Program-made: the position numbers and the translations under genes
DNA from: an uncultured Oscillibacter sp.
GTDB taxonomy: Bacteria; Bacillota; Clostridia; Oscillospirales; Oscillospiraceae
Reading direction: 5' to 3'
Assembly: GCA_946494635.1 (NCBI GenBank)
Contig: CAMMCS010000063.1
Location: forward strand, 1-9,878
DNA length: 9,878 nucleotides
Notes under the pieces: generated by a model
Seen by the model: only the letters and a program-made list of their open reading frames with translations
Told to the model about the DNA's origin: nothing
Databases searched by the model: none
Shown here: positions 1 to 6,025 of the stretch, piece by piece
Layout of the letters: the number at the start of each line of letters is the position of its first letter
How positions within the stretch are numbered: position 1 is the stretch's first letter

Positions 1-214
1 GGGTGTACCGCTCCATGTCCATGGTGGGCCGGTTGTAGAAGTTCCCCTCGTCCCGAACCTCTTCCCAGCCGCTGGTGAGGACGGAGGCCGCGATCTCCTG
101 CCCCTCCAGGCCCAGGGTGCCGGCGAGAGGCCGGGGCCACAGCATCCAGAGGGCGAAGGCCAAGACAGCCGCCGCCAAAAGAATCAAAATCCCATTTCGG
201 AGTTTTCGAGCCAT
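1..214 (-). CDS. Membrane-anchored or secreted protein of unknown function, N-terminal part only
   Basis: The gene runs off the left edge, so only the first 71 residues are visible. It starts at ATG 214-212 as MARKLRNGILILL and has a short basic N-terminus (R3, K4, R6) followed by a hydrophobic stretch at about residues 8-26. That is the layout of a signal peptide or an N-terminal membrane anchor. No lipobox cysteine is visible. The part after the helix is polar and acidic, with GWEEVRDEGNFYNRP. A purine-rich stretch (GGGAAGGGGG) about 10 nt upstream of the ATG can serve as ribosome binding site. It lies 87 nt after the PflX-like gene on the same strand and could be the operon's last visible member, or start a new unit. 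I do not recognise the family. The coding call rests on the start signal, the open frame and the plausible signal/anchor. Confidence 0.7.
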   Translation of the reverse strand, partial: MARKLRNGILILLAAAVLAFALWMLWPRPLAGTLGLEGQEIAASVLTSGWEEVRDEGNFYNRPTMDMERYT

Positions 215-220
215 GAAAGC

Positions 221-270
221 GCCGCCCCCTTCCCGCAGTTTCCCTCAGGATACCACAGGCGGGGGGCGGC
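221..270 (-). promoter_or_regulatory. Inverted repeat that could hide the ribosome binding site of the leftmost gene
   Basis: GCCGCCCCC at 221-229 is perfectly complementary to GGGGGCGGC at 262-270, giving a 9-bp all-GC stem with a 32-nt loop. In the minus-strand transcript the 3' arm contains the G-run that is the only plausible ribosome binding site for the gene starting at 214. The stem could therefore limit translation of that gene. It has no U-run and is not a normal intrinsic terminator. Function is inferred; in GC-rich DNA such a match may be chance. Confidence 0.35.
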
Positions 271-301
271 TTCCATCAAATCCAGGTAAAATTTTGGAGC
301 T

Positions 302-1174
302 TTACAGCCCCCGCAGGTCAAAGTCCGGGGTGTACTCCTCTTTCGCAGACGTGCGCTCCTGGGTGTAGCCGTCGGTGATGCCGCAGTTCTCCATGTATTC
401 CACCGCCGCCCGGTACTCCGCCCGCGTCACATGGCGGCGGAGGCTCCCCTCCGCCCCCGGCTGGGGGGTGTACTGGGCCATCAGGGAGAACAGCACCTCC
501 CCGGGGCGGAAGGTCTCTGCCACCCAGTCGATGACCCTTCGGGTGTTCTCCAGCTCCCCCGGCAGCAGCAGGTGGCGGATCAGCACGCCCCGCGTCAGCA
601 GTCCATTCTCCATTTGGTACGGCCCCGTCTGGCGGAACATCTCCAAAATGGCCCGGCTGGCCCAGTCAAAGTAGTCCGCCGCGGCGGAGTACCTTCGGGC
701 AGGTTCCGGGAGGGCGTACTTCAGGTCCGGCAGGTACACCTGGACCCTTCCCTCCAGCCGCCGGAGGGTCTCCGGCTTCTCGTAGCCGCCGCAGTTCCAC
801 ACCACCGGCACGGGCCACTCCTCGTCCCCCAGGGCCTCCAAAACGGCATCTGTAAAGTGGGTAGGGGTCACCAGGTCCAGGCAGGCGGCGCCCTGCCCGA
901 TCAGCTCGTGAAAGATCTCCCGGAGGCGCGCCACGGTCAGGGGCTTTCCCACGTCCCCCTGGGAGATGGGCCTGTTCTGGCAGAAGCAGCACCGGAGATT
1001 GCAGCCGGAGAAAAACACCGTCCCGGCGCCGTGTTCCCCCACGAGACAGGGCTCCTCCCACAGGTGGAGCATCGCCCGGGCGGCCACGGGAAGGCTGGGC
1101 TGGCGGCACACGCCGCCCCCCTTCGTCTCCGTCCGCTCCGCGCCGCAGTCCCGGGGGCACAGGCGGCAGATCAC
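302..1174 (-). CDS. PflX-like radical SAM protein (pyruvate formate-lyase activase-related)
   Basis: A 290-aa radical SAM protein. The SAM/4Fe-4S motif CxxxCxxC is C58-C62-C65 within FFSGCNLRCCFCQN, followed by RPISQGD as in PflX-type proteins (COG1313). An extra cysteine-rich N-terminus, C3-x2-C6-x3-C10 with C23, is also typical of this group and may bind a second cluster or metal. Radical SAM activases make a 5'-deoxyadenosyl radical, often to install a glycyl radical on a partner enzyme. No glycyl radical enzyme is visible here, so the substrate is unknown. The start is GTG 1174-1172: its GTGA overlaps the tdk stop, a GGAGG lies 7 nt upstream, and the family's N-terminus begins here. The open frame extends upstream to 1339, but that part is tdk read in the wrong frame. 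Overlap with tdk implies translational coupling. Confidence 0.9.
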   Translation of the reverse strand: MICRLCPRDCGAERTETKGGGVCRQPSLPVAARAMLHLWEEPCLVGEHGAGTVFFSGCNLRCCFCQNRPISQGDVGKPLTVARLREIFHELIGQGAACLDLVTPTHFTDAVLEALGDEEWPVPVVWNCGGYEKPETLRRLEGRVQVYLPDLKYALPEPARRYSAAADYFDWASRAILEMFRQTGPYQMENGLLTRGVLIRHLLLPGELENTRRVIDWVAETFRPGEVLFSLMAQYTPQPGAEGSLRRHVTRAEYRAAVEYMENCGITDGYTQERTSAKEEYTPDFDLRGL

Positions 1175-1761
1175 AGCAGATCCTCCGGGTGGAAGTCCGG
1201 GCCCAGGTCCCCGGCCATCCAGTGCTTGCGGCACAGGCCGATGTACTGGTCGTTGGCCCCCAGCACCACCTGCTCGCCCTCCTTGAGGACCTTGCCGGTG
1301 TGGTCGAACCGGGCGTTGAAGGTGGCCTTCTTGCCGCACCAGCAGATGGTCTTGACCTCCTCGATCTTGTCGGCCATCACCAGCAGGGCCTCGCTGCCGG
1401 GGAACAGGTCCCCCTTGAAGTCCGCCCGCAGGCCGTAGCAGATGACGGGGATGCCCAGGTCGTCCACCAGGCCCACCAGGTACATGACCTCCTCCTTTGT
1501 CAGGAACTGGGCCTCGTCCACGATGACGCAGGCGTTCTGCTGCAGCTCCATGACGGAGAGCTGCTGCATCTCGTCAAAGTAGATGCAGGGGTAGGTGAGG
1601 CCGATGCGGGAGACCACCATGTGGTCCCCGTCCCGGGTGTCGATCCGGGGCTTCACCAGCAGGGTCTTCTGCCCCCGCTCCTCGTAGTTGAACCGGGTCA
1701 TCAGGGCGTTTGCGGTCTTGCTGGAGCCCATGGCCCCGTATTTGAAATAGAGCTGTGCCAT
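1171..1761 (-). CDS. tdk: Thymidine kinase
   Basis: A 196-aa type II thymidine kinase, which phosphorylates thymidine to dTMP with ATP in the cytosolic salvage pathway. Visible features: the N-terminus MAQLYFKYGAMGSSKT with the P-loop at residues 9-16, catalytic base E83 in VDEAQF, the lasso-type zinc site with C140 and C142 (TICWCG) paired with C177 and H180 (CRKHW), and the substrate-binding region before YIGLC. The CxC spacing and the CRKH motif match the E. coli-type enzyme as I remember it. The P-loop has Ser where Walker A normally has Gly before the Lys. Start ATG 1761-1759 is chosen from the family N-terminus, with GGAGAGGGAG about 11 nt upstream; the frame stays open to 1983, but that extension lies inside the neighbouring gene. 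Length is normal for the family. Confidence 0.96.
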   Translation of the reverse strand: MAQLYFKYGAMGSSKTANALMTRFNYEERGQKTLLVKPRIDTRDGDHMVVSRIGLTYPCIYFDEMQQLSVMELQQNACVIVDEAQFLTKEEVMYLVGLVDDLGIPVICYGLRADFKGDLFPGSEALLVMADKIEEVKTICWCGKKATFNARFDHTGKVLKEGEQVVLGANDQYIGLCRKHWMAGDLGPDFHPEDLL

Positions 1762-1794
1762 TGATCTGTTTTCTCCCTCTCCGATATCTTTTGT

Positions 1795-1810
1795 GCGGCC
1801 TCCCGGCCGC
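1795..1810 (-). other. Small GC hairpin between the zinc-ribbon gene and tdk
   Basis: GCGGCC (1795-1800) and GGCCGC (1805-1810) form a perfect 6-bp stem with a 4-nt loop, just after the stop of the zinc-ribbon gene and 34 nt before the tdk start. There is no U-run after it on either strand, so it does not qualify as a terminator. It may be an mRNA processing or attenuation structure, or chance. Confidence 0.25.
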
Positions 1811-1816
1811 CTTCTG

Positions 1817-2290
1817 TCATGTCTCCGACTCGCCGCCTGTATCGGCGCTGCCGGTCTCCGCAGGAGCCTCCTCCCAGCCAGAGGGCTCCGTCTCCAGCGC
1901 CTCCTCCGAAAACTCCAGCACCATCCGGCGGCAGGCGCGGCAGAGGTAGGCGGTTTTGTACCGCAGGAGCACTGTGCCCTCATGATCTACCCGGATGGCC
2001 GCGCCGTCCGCCCCGCCTATTATCCTGGGCGGCCAGCCGGGCCACCACCGGACGGCATCGCGGCCAGTGACATATCCCACCTCCATCTCCTGCCCGCACC
2101 AGGGGCAGGCCATGGGAGGCGGCGGGGTCTCACGCTGCCGCTTCTTCTCCTTCCGATCCTCGTTCCAGTCCCGAAGCTCGTCCAAAAGGCTGGGGGCGTA
2201 GTCCTTGTCTTCCGGCCCCGGCTCCGCCGGACGGGGCGGCTTTTCCGGCGCATAGTCCCAGGGGTCCTCGCTCTTTTTCCAGAAGGGCAT
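1817..2290 (-). CDS. Zinc-ribbon protein with a DUF6487-like domain
   Basis: A 157-aa soluble protein. Residues 1-60 are charged and proline-rich (KSEDPWDYAPEKPPRP), probably disordered. Residues 61-127 form a compact domain starting CPWCGQEMEVGYV, with C62-x2-C65 and C117-x2-C120 (LCRACRR), that is, two cysteine pairs able to bind one zinc. The layout (CPxCGxxMxxGY, a tryptophan-containing stretch RWW, then a second CxxC before a hydrophobic end) matches the DUF6487 family as I recall it. No biochemical role is known to me. The C-terminal 30 residues are acidic and low-complexity. Start ATG 2290-2288 has AAGGAGG 7 nt upstream, and the gene begins 2 nt after the previous stop. Its position between small membrane proteins and tdk gives no clear hint of function. 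The coding call is strong; the domain name is from memory. Confidence 0.85.
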   Translation of the reverse strand: MPFWKKSEDPWDYAPEKPPRPAEPGPEDKDYAPSLLDELRDWNEDRKEKKRQRETPPPPMACPWCGQEMEVGYVTGRDAVRWWPGWPPRIIGGADGAAIRVDHEGTVLLRYKTAYLCRACRRMVLEFSEEALETEPSGWEEAPAETGSADTGGESET

Positions 2291-2292
2291 GC

Positions 2293-2484
2293 CTACTCCT
2301 CCTTTTCTTCTCTCGCCTGCCGGACGTGCTGGTCAAACCGCTCCCCCGTCCGCCGGGGCAGGAAGGAAATGGGCGCCGGCGTCTCCCGCCCGCGGTAGTA
2401 GCACCACAGCCACCGGAGGCACCAGGCCAGCTTGCGGAGCAGCAGGGCCAGCAACAGCAGCCCCGCCAGGTTGATAAGTTCCAC
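2293..2484 (-). CDS. Small single-span membrane protein, unknown function
   Basis: A 63-aa protein with one hydrophobic helix at about residues 4-28 (INLAGLLLLALLLRKLAW), containing a midway Arg-Lys pair, and a polar charged tail ending REEKEE. The start is GTG 2484-2482, with GAGG 5 nt upstream; it begins 6 nt after the stop of the upstream membrane gene and ends 2 nt before the next start. This tight packing, good ribosome binding sites on both sides and a membrane-protein composition support a real gene. I recognise no family. It may act together with the 80-aa membrane protein encoded just upstream, since both are single-span with a cytoplasmic-type charged tail. That pairing is inferred from adjacency only. 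Confidence 0.7.
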   Translation of the reverse strand: MELINLAGLLLLALLLRKLAWCLRWLWCYYRGRETPAPISFLPRRTGERFDQHVRQAREEKEE

Positions 2485-2490
2485 AGCGCC

Positions 2491-2733
2491 TCACTTGCCC
2501 TTCTCGTCCTCGTCATCCACGTCCTTGTAGTCCACCGTGTACACGGGGCCGCGGAACCTGGGCTCTCGCTCCGCGTCCTCCGCCCGGTACTGGGCGGATC
2601 GCTTCCGCAGGCGGCGCAGAATCACAATCACCGCCGCCGCGATGAGGATGGGCACCGCGAACCGCAGTGCCAACAGCAAAAAGCTCCCCAGCAGCCGGAA
2701 CAGCGTCAGGGGCAGTCCCACCAGCAGGCTCAT
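2491..2733 (-). CDS. Small membrane protein with acidic C-terminus, unknown function
   Basis: An 80-aa protein. Residues 2-40 are strongly hydrophobic (LLVGLPLTLF, then FAVPILIAAAVIVIL), enough for one long or two short membrane segments, followed by a basic stop-transfer patch RRLRKR at 40-45. By the positive-inside rule the C-terminal half is cytoplasmic. The tail is acidic and ends in DYKDVDDEDEKGK. Start ATG 2733-2731 follows the mutY stop by 3 nt and has GGAGG about 9 nt upstream, so it is translated from the mutY transcript. I know of no family. Linkage to mutY may only reflect operon packing and need not imply a DNA-repair role. Confidence 0.75.
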   Translation of the reverse strand: MSLLVGLPLTLFRLLGSFLLLALRFAVPILIAAAVIVILRRLRKRSAQYRAEDAEREPRFRGPVYTVDYKDVDDEDEKGK

Positions 2734-2736
2734 TTG

Positions 2737-3828
<1,092 letters not shown>

Positions 3829-3834
3829 GGTATG

Positions 3835-3843
3835 ATTGTACCA
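3835..3843 (-). promoter_or_regulatory. Proximal extended -10 element for mutY
   Basis: On the minus strand TGGTACAAT is an extended -10 (TGn followed by TACAAT, 5/6 to TATAAT). The expected transcription start about 7 nt downstream falls at or next to the mutY ATG (3828), which would make a leaderless mRNA. No good -35 is present (TCAGAT at 17-bp spacing). It is part of a 14-bp sequence repeated at 3920-3933. The interpretation is inferred. Confidence 0.4.
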
Positions 3844-3864
3844 TATCCCCTTTCCGGATCTGAC

Positions 3865-3885
3865 GCCCTCCCCGGAAGGGAGGGC
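3865..3885 (-). other. 8-bp stem-loop in the mutY leader region
   Basis: GCCCTCCC (3865-3872) and GGGAGGGC (3878-3885) are perfectly complementary around a 5-nt loop. It lies between the two promoter-like repeats upstream of mutY and would be in the leader of a transcript from the distal one. No U-run follows on either strand, so it is not called a terminator. Confidence 0.4.
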
Positions 3886-3894
3886 CGTCCATCG

Positions 3895-3910
3895 GCGGCC
3901 CCGGGGCCGC
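3895..3910 (-). other. 16-bp perfect palindrome in the mutY leader region
   Basis: GCGGCCCC at 3895-3902 is followed directly by its reverse complement GGGGCCGC at 3903-3910. It could be a protein-binding dyad or, with a few central bases unpaired, a GC-rich hairpin near the 5' end of a transcript from the distal element. It lacks a U-run. Function unknown. Confidence 0.4.
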
Positions 3911-3919
3911 GCTGCGGTT

Positions 3920-3928
3920 ATTGTACCA
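3920..3928 (-). promoter_or_regulatory. Distal extended -10 element for mutY
   Basis: A second TGGTACAAT on the minus strand, embedded in a 14-bp stretch (3920-3933) that matches the proximal copy at 13 positions. With a 17-bp spacer the -35 would be TGGGAA (3/6). Transcription would begin near 3913 and give an 85-nt leader holding both hairpins. An extended -10 can compensate for a weak -35, so this is the more conventional mutY promoter candidate. Confidence 0.45.
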
Positions 3929-3976
3929 CATCCTCCGCAAACTTCCCACCCCCTGGGCAAAATTTTTGCGCGGCCC

Positions 3977-4007
3977 TTGACCTTCCCCCGGGTGGAAGGT
4001 GTATCCT
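3977..4007 (+). promoter_or_regulatory. MerR-type promoter with overlapping CueR-like operator
   Basis: The -35 TTGACC (3977-3982) and -10 TATCCT (4002-4007) are separated by 19 bp, the lengthened spacer typical of MerR-activated promoters. The spacer holds a near-perfect 21-bp dyad at 3980-4000: ACCTTCC, a 7-bp centre (CCCGGGT), then GGAAGGT, centred on 3990. These half-sites match those I recall for CueR at copA. The predicted start is near 4014, leaving an 18-nt leader before the merR TTG. The regulator encoded directly downstream is the obvious ligand, implying autoregulation of the whole four-gene operon. Promoter geometry is directly visible; the identity of the regulator is inferred. 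Confidence 0.88.
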
Positions 4008-4019
4008 GCCCACAGATGT

Positions 4020-4026
4020 GAGGTGA
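4020..4026 (+). promoter_or_regulatory. Ribosome binding site that sets the merR TTG start
   Basis: GAGGTGA is complementary to the 16S 3' end and sits 5 nt before TTG 4032-4034. The upstream in-frame GTG at 3999 lies inside the promoter, and the GTG at 4023 lies inside this site, so TTG is the best start. Confidence 0.8.
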
Positions 4027-4031
4027 TACGC

Positions 4032-4685
4032 TTGAAGATCAACGAGGTGGAGGCCCTGGTGGGCATCACCCGGAAGAACATCCGCTTTTACGAGGCGGAG
4101 GGGCTGCTCTGCCCCCGTCGGAACAGCCAGAACGGCTACCGGGACTATGGGGAGGCAGAGGTGGAGGCCCTGCGGCGGATCAAGCTGCTGCGGAAGCTGG
4201 GGGTGCCCCTGGAGGAGATCCGCCAGATGCAGCAGGGCGTCCACACGGTGGGAGACGGCATGCGCCGCCATCTCATCTCCCTGGAGCGGGAGCGGCAGAA
4301 TCTGGAGGCGGCCATCCGCCTGTGCGGCGGCCTGACAGGCCGGCAGGAGCGGCTGGAGGATCTGGACGCGGCGGCGCTGCTGGATCACATGGCCCGGATG
4401 GAACAGGAGGGAACGACCTTTATGAACAAGCAGAAGCAGGACACGAAGCGCCGGCGGTATGTGGCGCCTGTGATCGCCGCGATCCTGATGGCGGTGCTGA
4501 TGGCGGGGCTGGTCTGGCTCTTTCTCTGGGCCTTTCAGGCGGACCCGGCTGGGGCCCCGCCCCTGCCGGTGCTGGCCCTGTTCGTGGCCATCCCCGCGGC
4601 GGTGGTGATCGGCGTGATCATCGCCCTGGTCCAGCGGATCCGGGAGATTGAGCAGGGGGAGGAAGACGATGCCAGGCAATACTGA
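4032..4685 (+). CDS. MerR-family regulator with C-terminal two-helix membrane domain
   Basis: A 217-aa transcription factor. Residues 1-70 are a MerR winged helix-turn-helix (INEVEALVGITRKNIRFYEAEGLL, NGYRDYGEAEVEALRRIKLLRKLGVPLEEIR). A helical dimerisation region follows at about 80-98. Residues 131-217 form an unusual tail: a basic stretch (KRRR), two predicted membrane helices at about 144-167 and 178-200, and a charged end RIREIEQGEEDD. The regulator is therefore probably tethered to the membrane with its DNA-binding part in the cytoplasm. The only cysteines are C27 and C98; the C-terminal Cys pair of CueR-type metal sensors is missing, so a metal ligand is not supported. The TTG start is set by GAGGTGA. 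The gene follows its own MerR-type promoter and overlaps the next gene by 17 nt. The tail resembles the next protein, suggesting module duplication. Similar tailed MerR proteins exist in Clostridia to my recollection; the signal is unknown. Confidence 0.92.
   Translation: MKINEVEALVGITRKNIRFYEAEGLLCPRRNSQNGYRDYGEAEVEALRRIKLLRKLGVPLEEIRQMQQGVHTVGDGMRRHLISLERERQNLEAAIRLCGGLTGRQERLEDLDAAALLDHMARMEQEGTTFMNKQKQDTKRRRYVAPVIAAILMAVLMAGLVWLFLWAFQADPAGAPPLPVLALFVAIPAAVVIGVIIALVQRIREIEQGEEDDARQY
4405..4424 (+). promoter_or_regulatory. Possible internal translation start inside merR
   Basis: A perfect AGGAGG (4405-4410) sits 11 nt before an in-frame ATG (4422-4424, M131), exactly at the junction between the DNA-binding part and the membrane tail. 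Initiation here would give an 87-aa two-helix protein, nearly the same size and layout as the next gene's product. The spacing is a little long. The bases also encode EQEG, so the match could be chance. Confidence 0.3.
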
Positions 4686-4926
4686 AAAGGCCCGGGAGCG
4701 GCGGCAGGCCGTTCTCTCCGCCGTCATCTGCGGGGCGGGCCTGCTGGCTCTGGCCGCCGTCTTTCTGTGGCTGCGGCGGTTTCTTGGCCTGGAGAGCTGG
4801 CTCTCCGGCCTGTTTGTGATCCTGGCGGTTTTGTCCCTTGCGCAGCTGGCGGCCCTGGCCAAGGCCCTGTGGGAGCGGCTGCGGGAAATTGAGAAAGGAG
4901 AGCTGTATGATTCTGTTGACGATTGA
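4669..4926 (+). CDS. 85-aa two-helix membrane protein related to the MerR tail
   Basis: It has a short charged N-terminus (NTEKARERR), two predicted membrane helices at about residues 14-35 and 42-65, and a charged C-terminus ERLREIEKGELYD. Hydrophobicity, spacing and the closing motif R-[IL]-REIE-[QK]-GE match the end of the preceding MerR protein, so the two are probably paralogous modules. Both ends should face the cytoplasm. Start ATG 4669-4671 has GGAGG 6 nt upstream, and the gene overlaps merR by 17 nt and the YbjQ gene by 20 nt; in both cases the ribosome binding site of the next gene is embedded in the codons of the shared REIE-GE motif. It may pair with the MerR tail in the membrane or modulate it (inference). 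No family name is known to me. Confidence 0.85.
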   Translation: MPGNTEKARERRQAVLSAVICGAGLLALAAVFLWLRRFLGLESWLSGLFVILAVLSLAQLAALAKALWERLREIEKGELYDSVDD

Positions 4927-5221
4927 GTATGTCCCTGGCAGGGAGATCGAGGCCCTGGGGCTGGTGAAGGGCACGGTAGTCCAGTCCAAGAACTTCGGCA
5001 AGGACTTTATGGCCGGCATGAAAACCATCGTAGGGGGCGAGATCAAGGGCTACACGGAGATGCTCATTGAAGCCCGCCAGATCGCCACCAAACGGATGGT
5101 GGACGACGCGGAGGCCCTGGGCGCTGACGCGGTGGTGGGGCTGCGGTATGGCTCCGCGTCTGTGATGCAGGGGGCGGCGGAGGTCATCGCCTATGGAACG
5201 GCGGTGAAGTTCAAGGGATGA
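4907..5221 (+). CDS. YbjQ/UPF0145 family protein
   Basis: A 104-aa cytosolic protein with the full YbjQ-family fold signature: an N-terminal strand (LLTIEYVPGREIEALGLVKGTVV), the FGKDFMAGMKTIVGGEIKGYTEML segment, a helix of the form EARQIATKRMVDDAEALGADAVVGLRY, and a final strand VIAYGTAVKF. Length is normal for the family. It is often annotated as heavy-metal-binding domain protein; that rests on weak evidence, and the protein here has no cysteine or histidine, so classical metal ligands are absent apart from Asp/Glu. Members form oligomeric rings in solved structures as I recall, but the biological role is unclear. Start ATG 4907-4909 has AAAGGAG 6 nt upstream and lies inside the preceding gene. 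The stop overlaps the next start (ATGA). Co-expression with a tailed MerR suggests a stress or envelope response (inference). Confidence 0.92.
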   Translation: MILLTIEYVPGREIEALGLVKGTVVQSKNFGKDFMAGMKTIVGGEIKGYTEMLIEARQIATKRMVDDAEALGADAVVGLRYGSASVMQGAAEVIAYGTAVKFKG

Positions 5222-5931
5222 CTGTCACCTTTCTGGATCACAGCGGCTTCCTGGTGGAGCTGCCAACCGTCACCCTGCTTTTTGACTGGTGGAAGGGCGC
5301 GCTTCCGCCGCTGCCGGCCAAGCCCCTGCTGGTGTGCGCCAGCCACCGCCATCCGGACCACTTTGACCCGAAAATCTTCTCCCTGGATGACGGCCGGCGG
5401 GAGATCCGCTTCCTGCTGGGCCGGGGCATCCGCCTGACGGACCGGAACCGGGAGAAGTGGGGCCTGTCAGAGGAGACCGCCGAAAAATGCCAGATCCTCT
5501 CCGGCGGTGCGTCCGCCTCTCCCCTGCCCGGCGTCACGGTGGAGACGCTGCCCTCCACCGACGAGGGCGTGGCCTTCCTGGCGGCGGCGGACGGCCGGGC
5601 CATTTTCCACGCCGGGGATCTGAACTGGTGGCACTGGGAGGGCGAGGACCCGGACTGGAACCGGAACATGGAGGCCAACTTCCGGCGGTATGCGGAGCCC
5701 CTCCGGGGCCGGAGGATCGATCTGGCCATGCTGCCCCTGGACCCCCGGCTGGGAGAGGACGGCTTCCGGGGTCCCCGGTACTTTCTGGAGCTGGCGGAGA
5801 TCCGGCATTTTCTGCCCATGCATCAGTGGCGGCATTTTGACTTTACAGAGAAGTTCCTGGCGGCGTATCCCCAGTTCGCGGCGCAGGCCATCCCTGTGGA
5901 GCGGCGCGGCCAGCAGTTTCTCTTGGAATAA
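5218..5931 (+). CDS. Metallo-beta-lactamase-fold hydrolase, UlaG-like
   Basis: A 237-aa protein of the MBL-fold superfamily (COG2220, UlaG-like). The N-terminus FLDHSGFLVEL is the usual first strand pair, followed by the metal motif HxHxDH as SHRHPDHFDP (about residues 42-51), then HAGDLNWWHW (the second His/Asp metal ligand region) and a late HQWRHFDF that can supply the last His. Together these indicate a di-metal hydrolase active site; substrate cannot be told from sequence, and relatives act on lactone or phosphodiester bonds. No signal peptide is present, so it is cytosolic. Start ATG 5218-5220 overlaps the YbjQ stop in an ATGA arrangement, with only weak ribosome binding sequence, so translational coupling is likely. 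It is the last gene of the operon and ends 5 nt before a terminator hairpin. Confidence 0.9.
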   Translation: MTVTFLDHSGFLVELPTVTLLFDWWKGALPPLPAKPLLVCASHRHPDHFDPKIFSLDDGRREIRFLLGRGIRLTDRNREKWGLSEETAEKCQILSGGASASPLPGVTVETLPSTDEGVAFLAAADGRAIFHAGDLNWWHWEGEDPDWNRNMEANFRRYAEPLRGRRIDLAMLPLDPRLGEDGFRGPRYFLELAEIRHFLPMHQWRHFDFTEKFLAAYPQFAAQAIPVERRGQQFLLE

Positions 5932-5936
5932 GCGGC

Positions 5937-5969
5937 AAGAGCCGGGCCCTTTCGGGTCCGGCTCTTTTT
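5937..5969 (+). terminator. Rho-independent terminator of the merR operon
   Basis: A 12-bp stem (5938-5949 with 5954-5965) around the loop TTTC is followed by a run of five T. One pair is G-U (5946 with 5957), which is a pair only in the plus-strand RNA and becomes a C-A mismatch in the minus-strand RNA. That supports a plus-strand terminator. It stands 5 nt after the hydrolase stop codon. Confidence 0.93.
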
Positions 5970-6025
5970 CTGCGCGGGGCGTTCCGCGATCTGCGCCCTC
6001 CGCGCCTGCCTCTTCACGCTCTTTT

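Noticed and set aside
3829..3960. Upstream extension of mutY by 44 codons
   Set aside because: The extra residues do not resemble the MutY N-terminus, and the DNA holds promoter-like repeats and hairpins.
5970..6025. A terminator for the DUF4015-like gene on the minus strand
   Set aside because: Only weak GC pairings without a U-run were seen; the neighbouring hairpin is specific to the plus strand because its wobble pair breaks on the minus strand.
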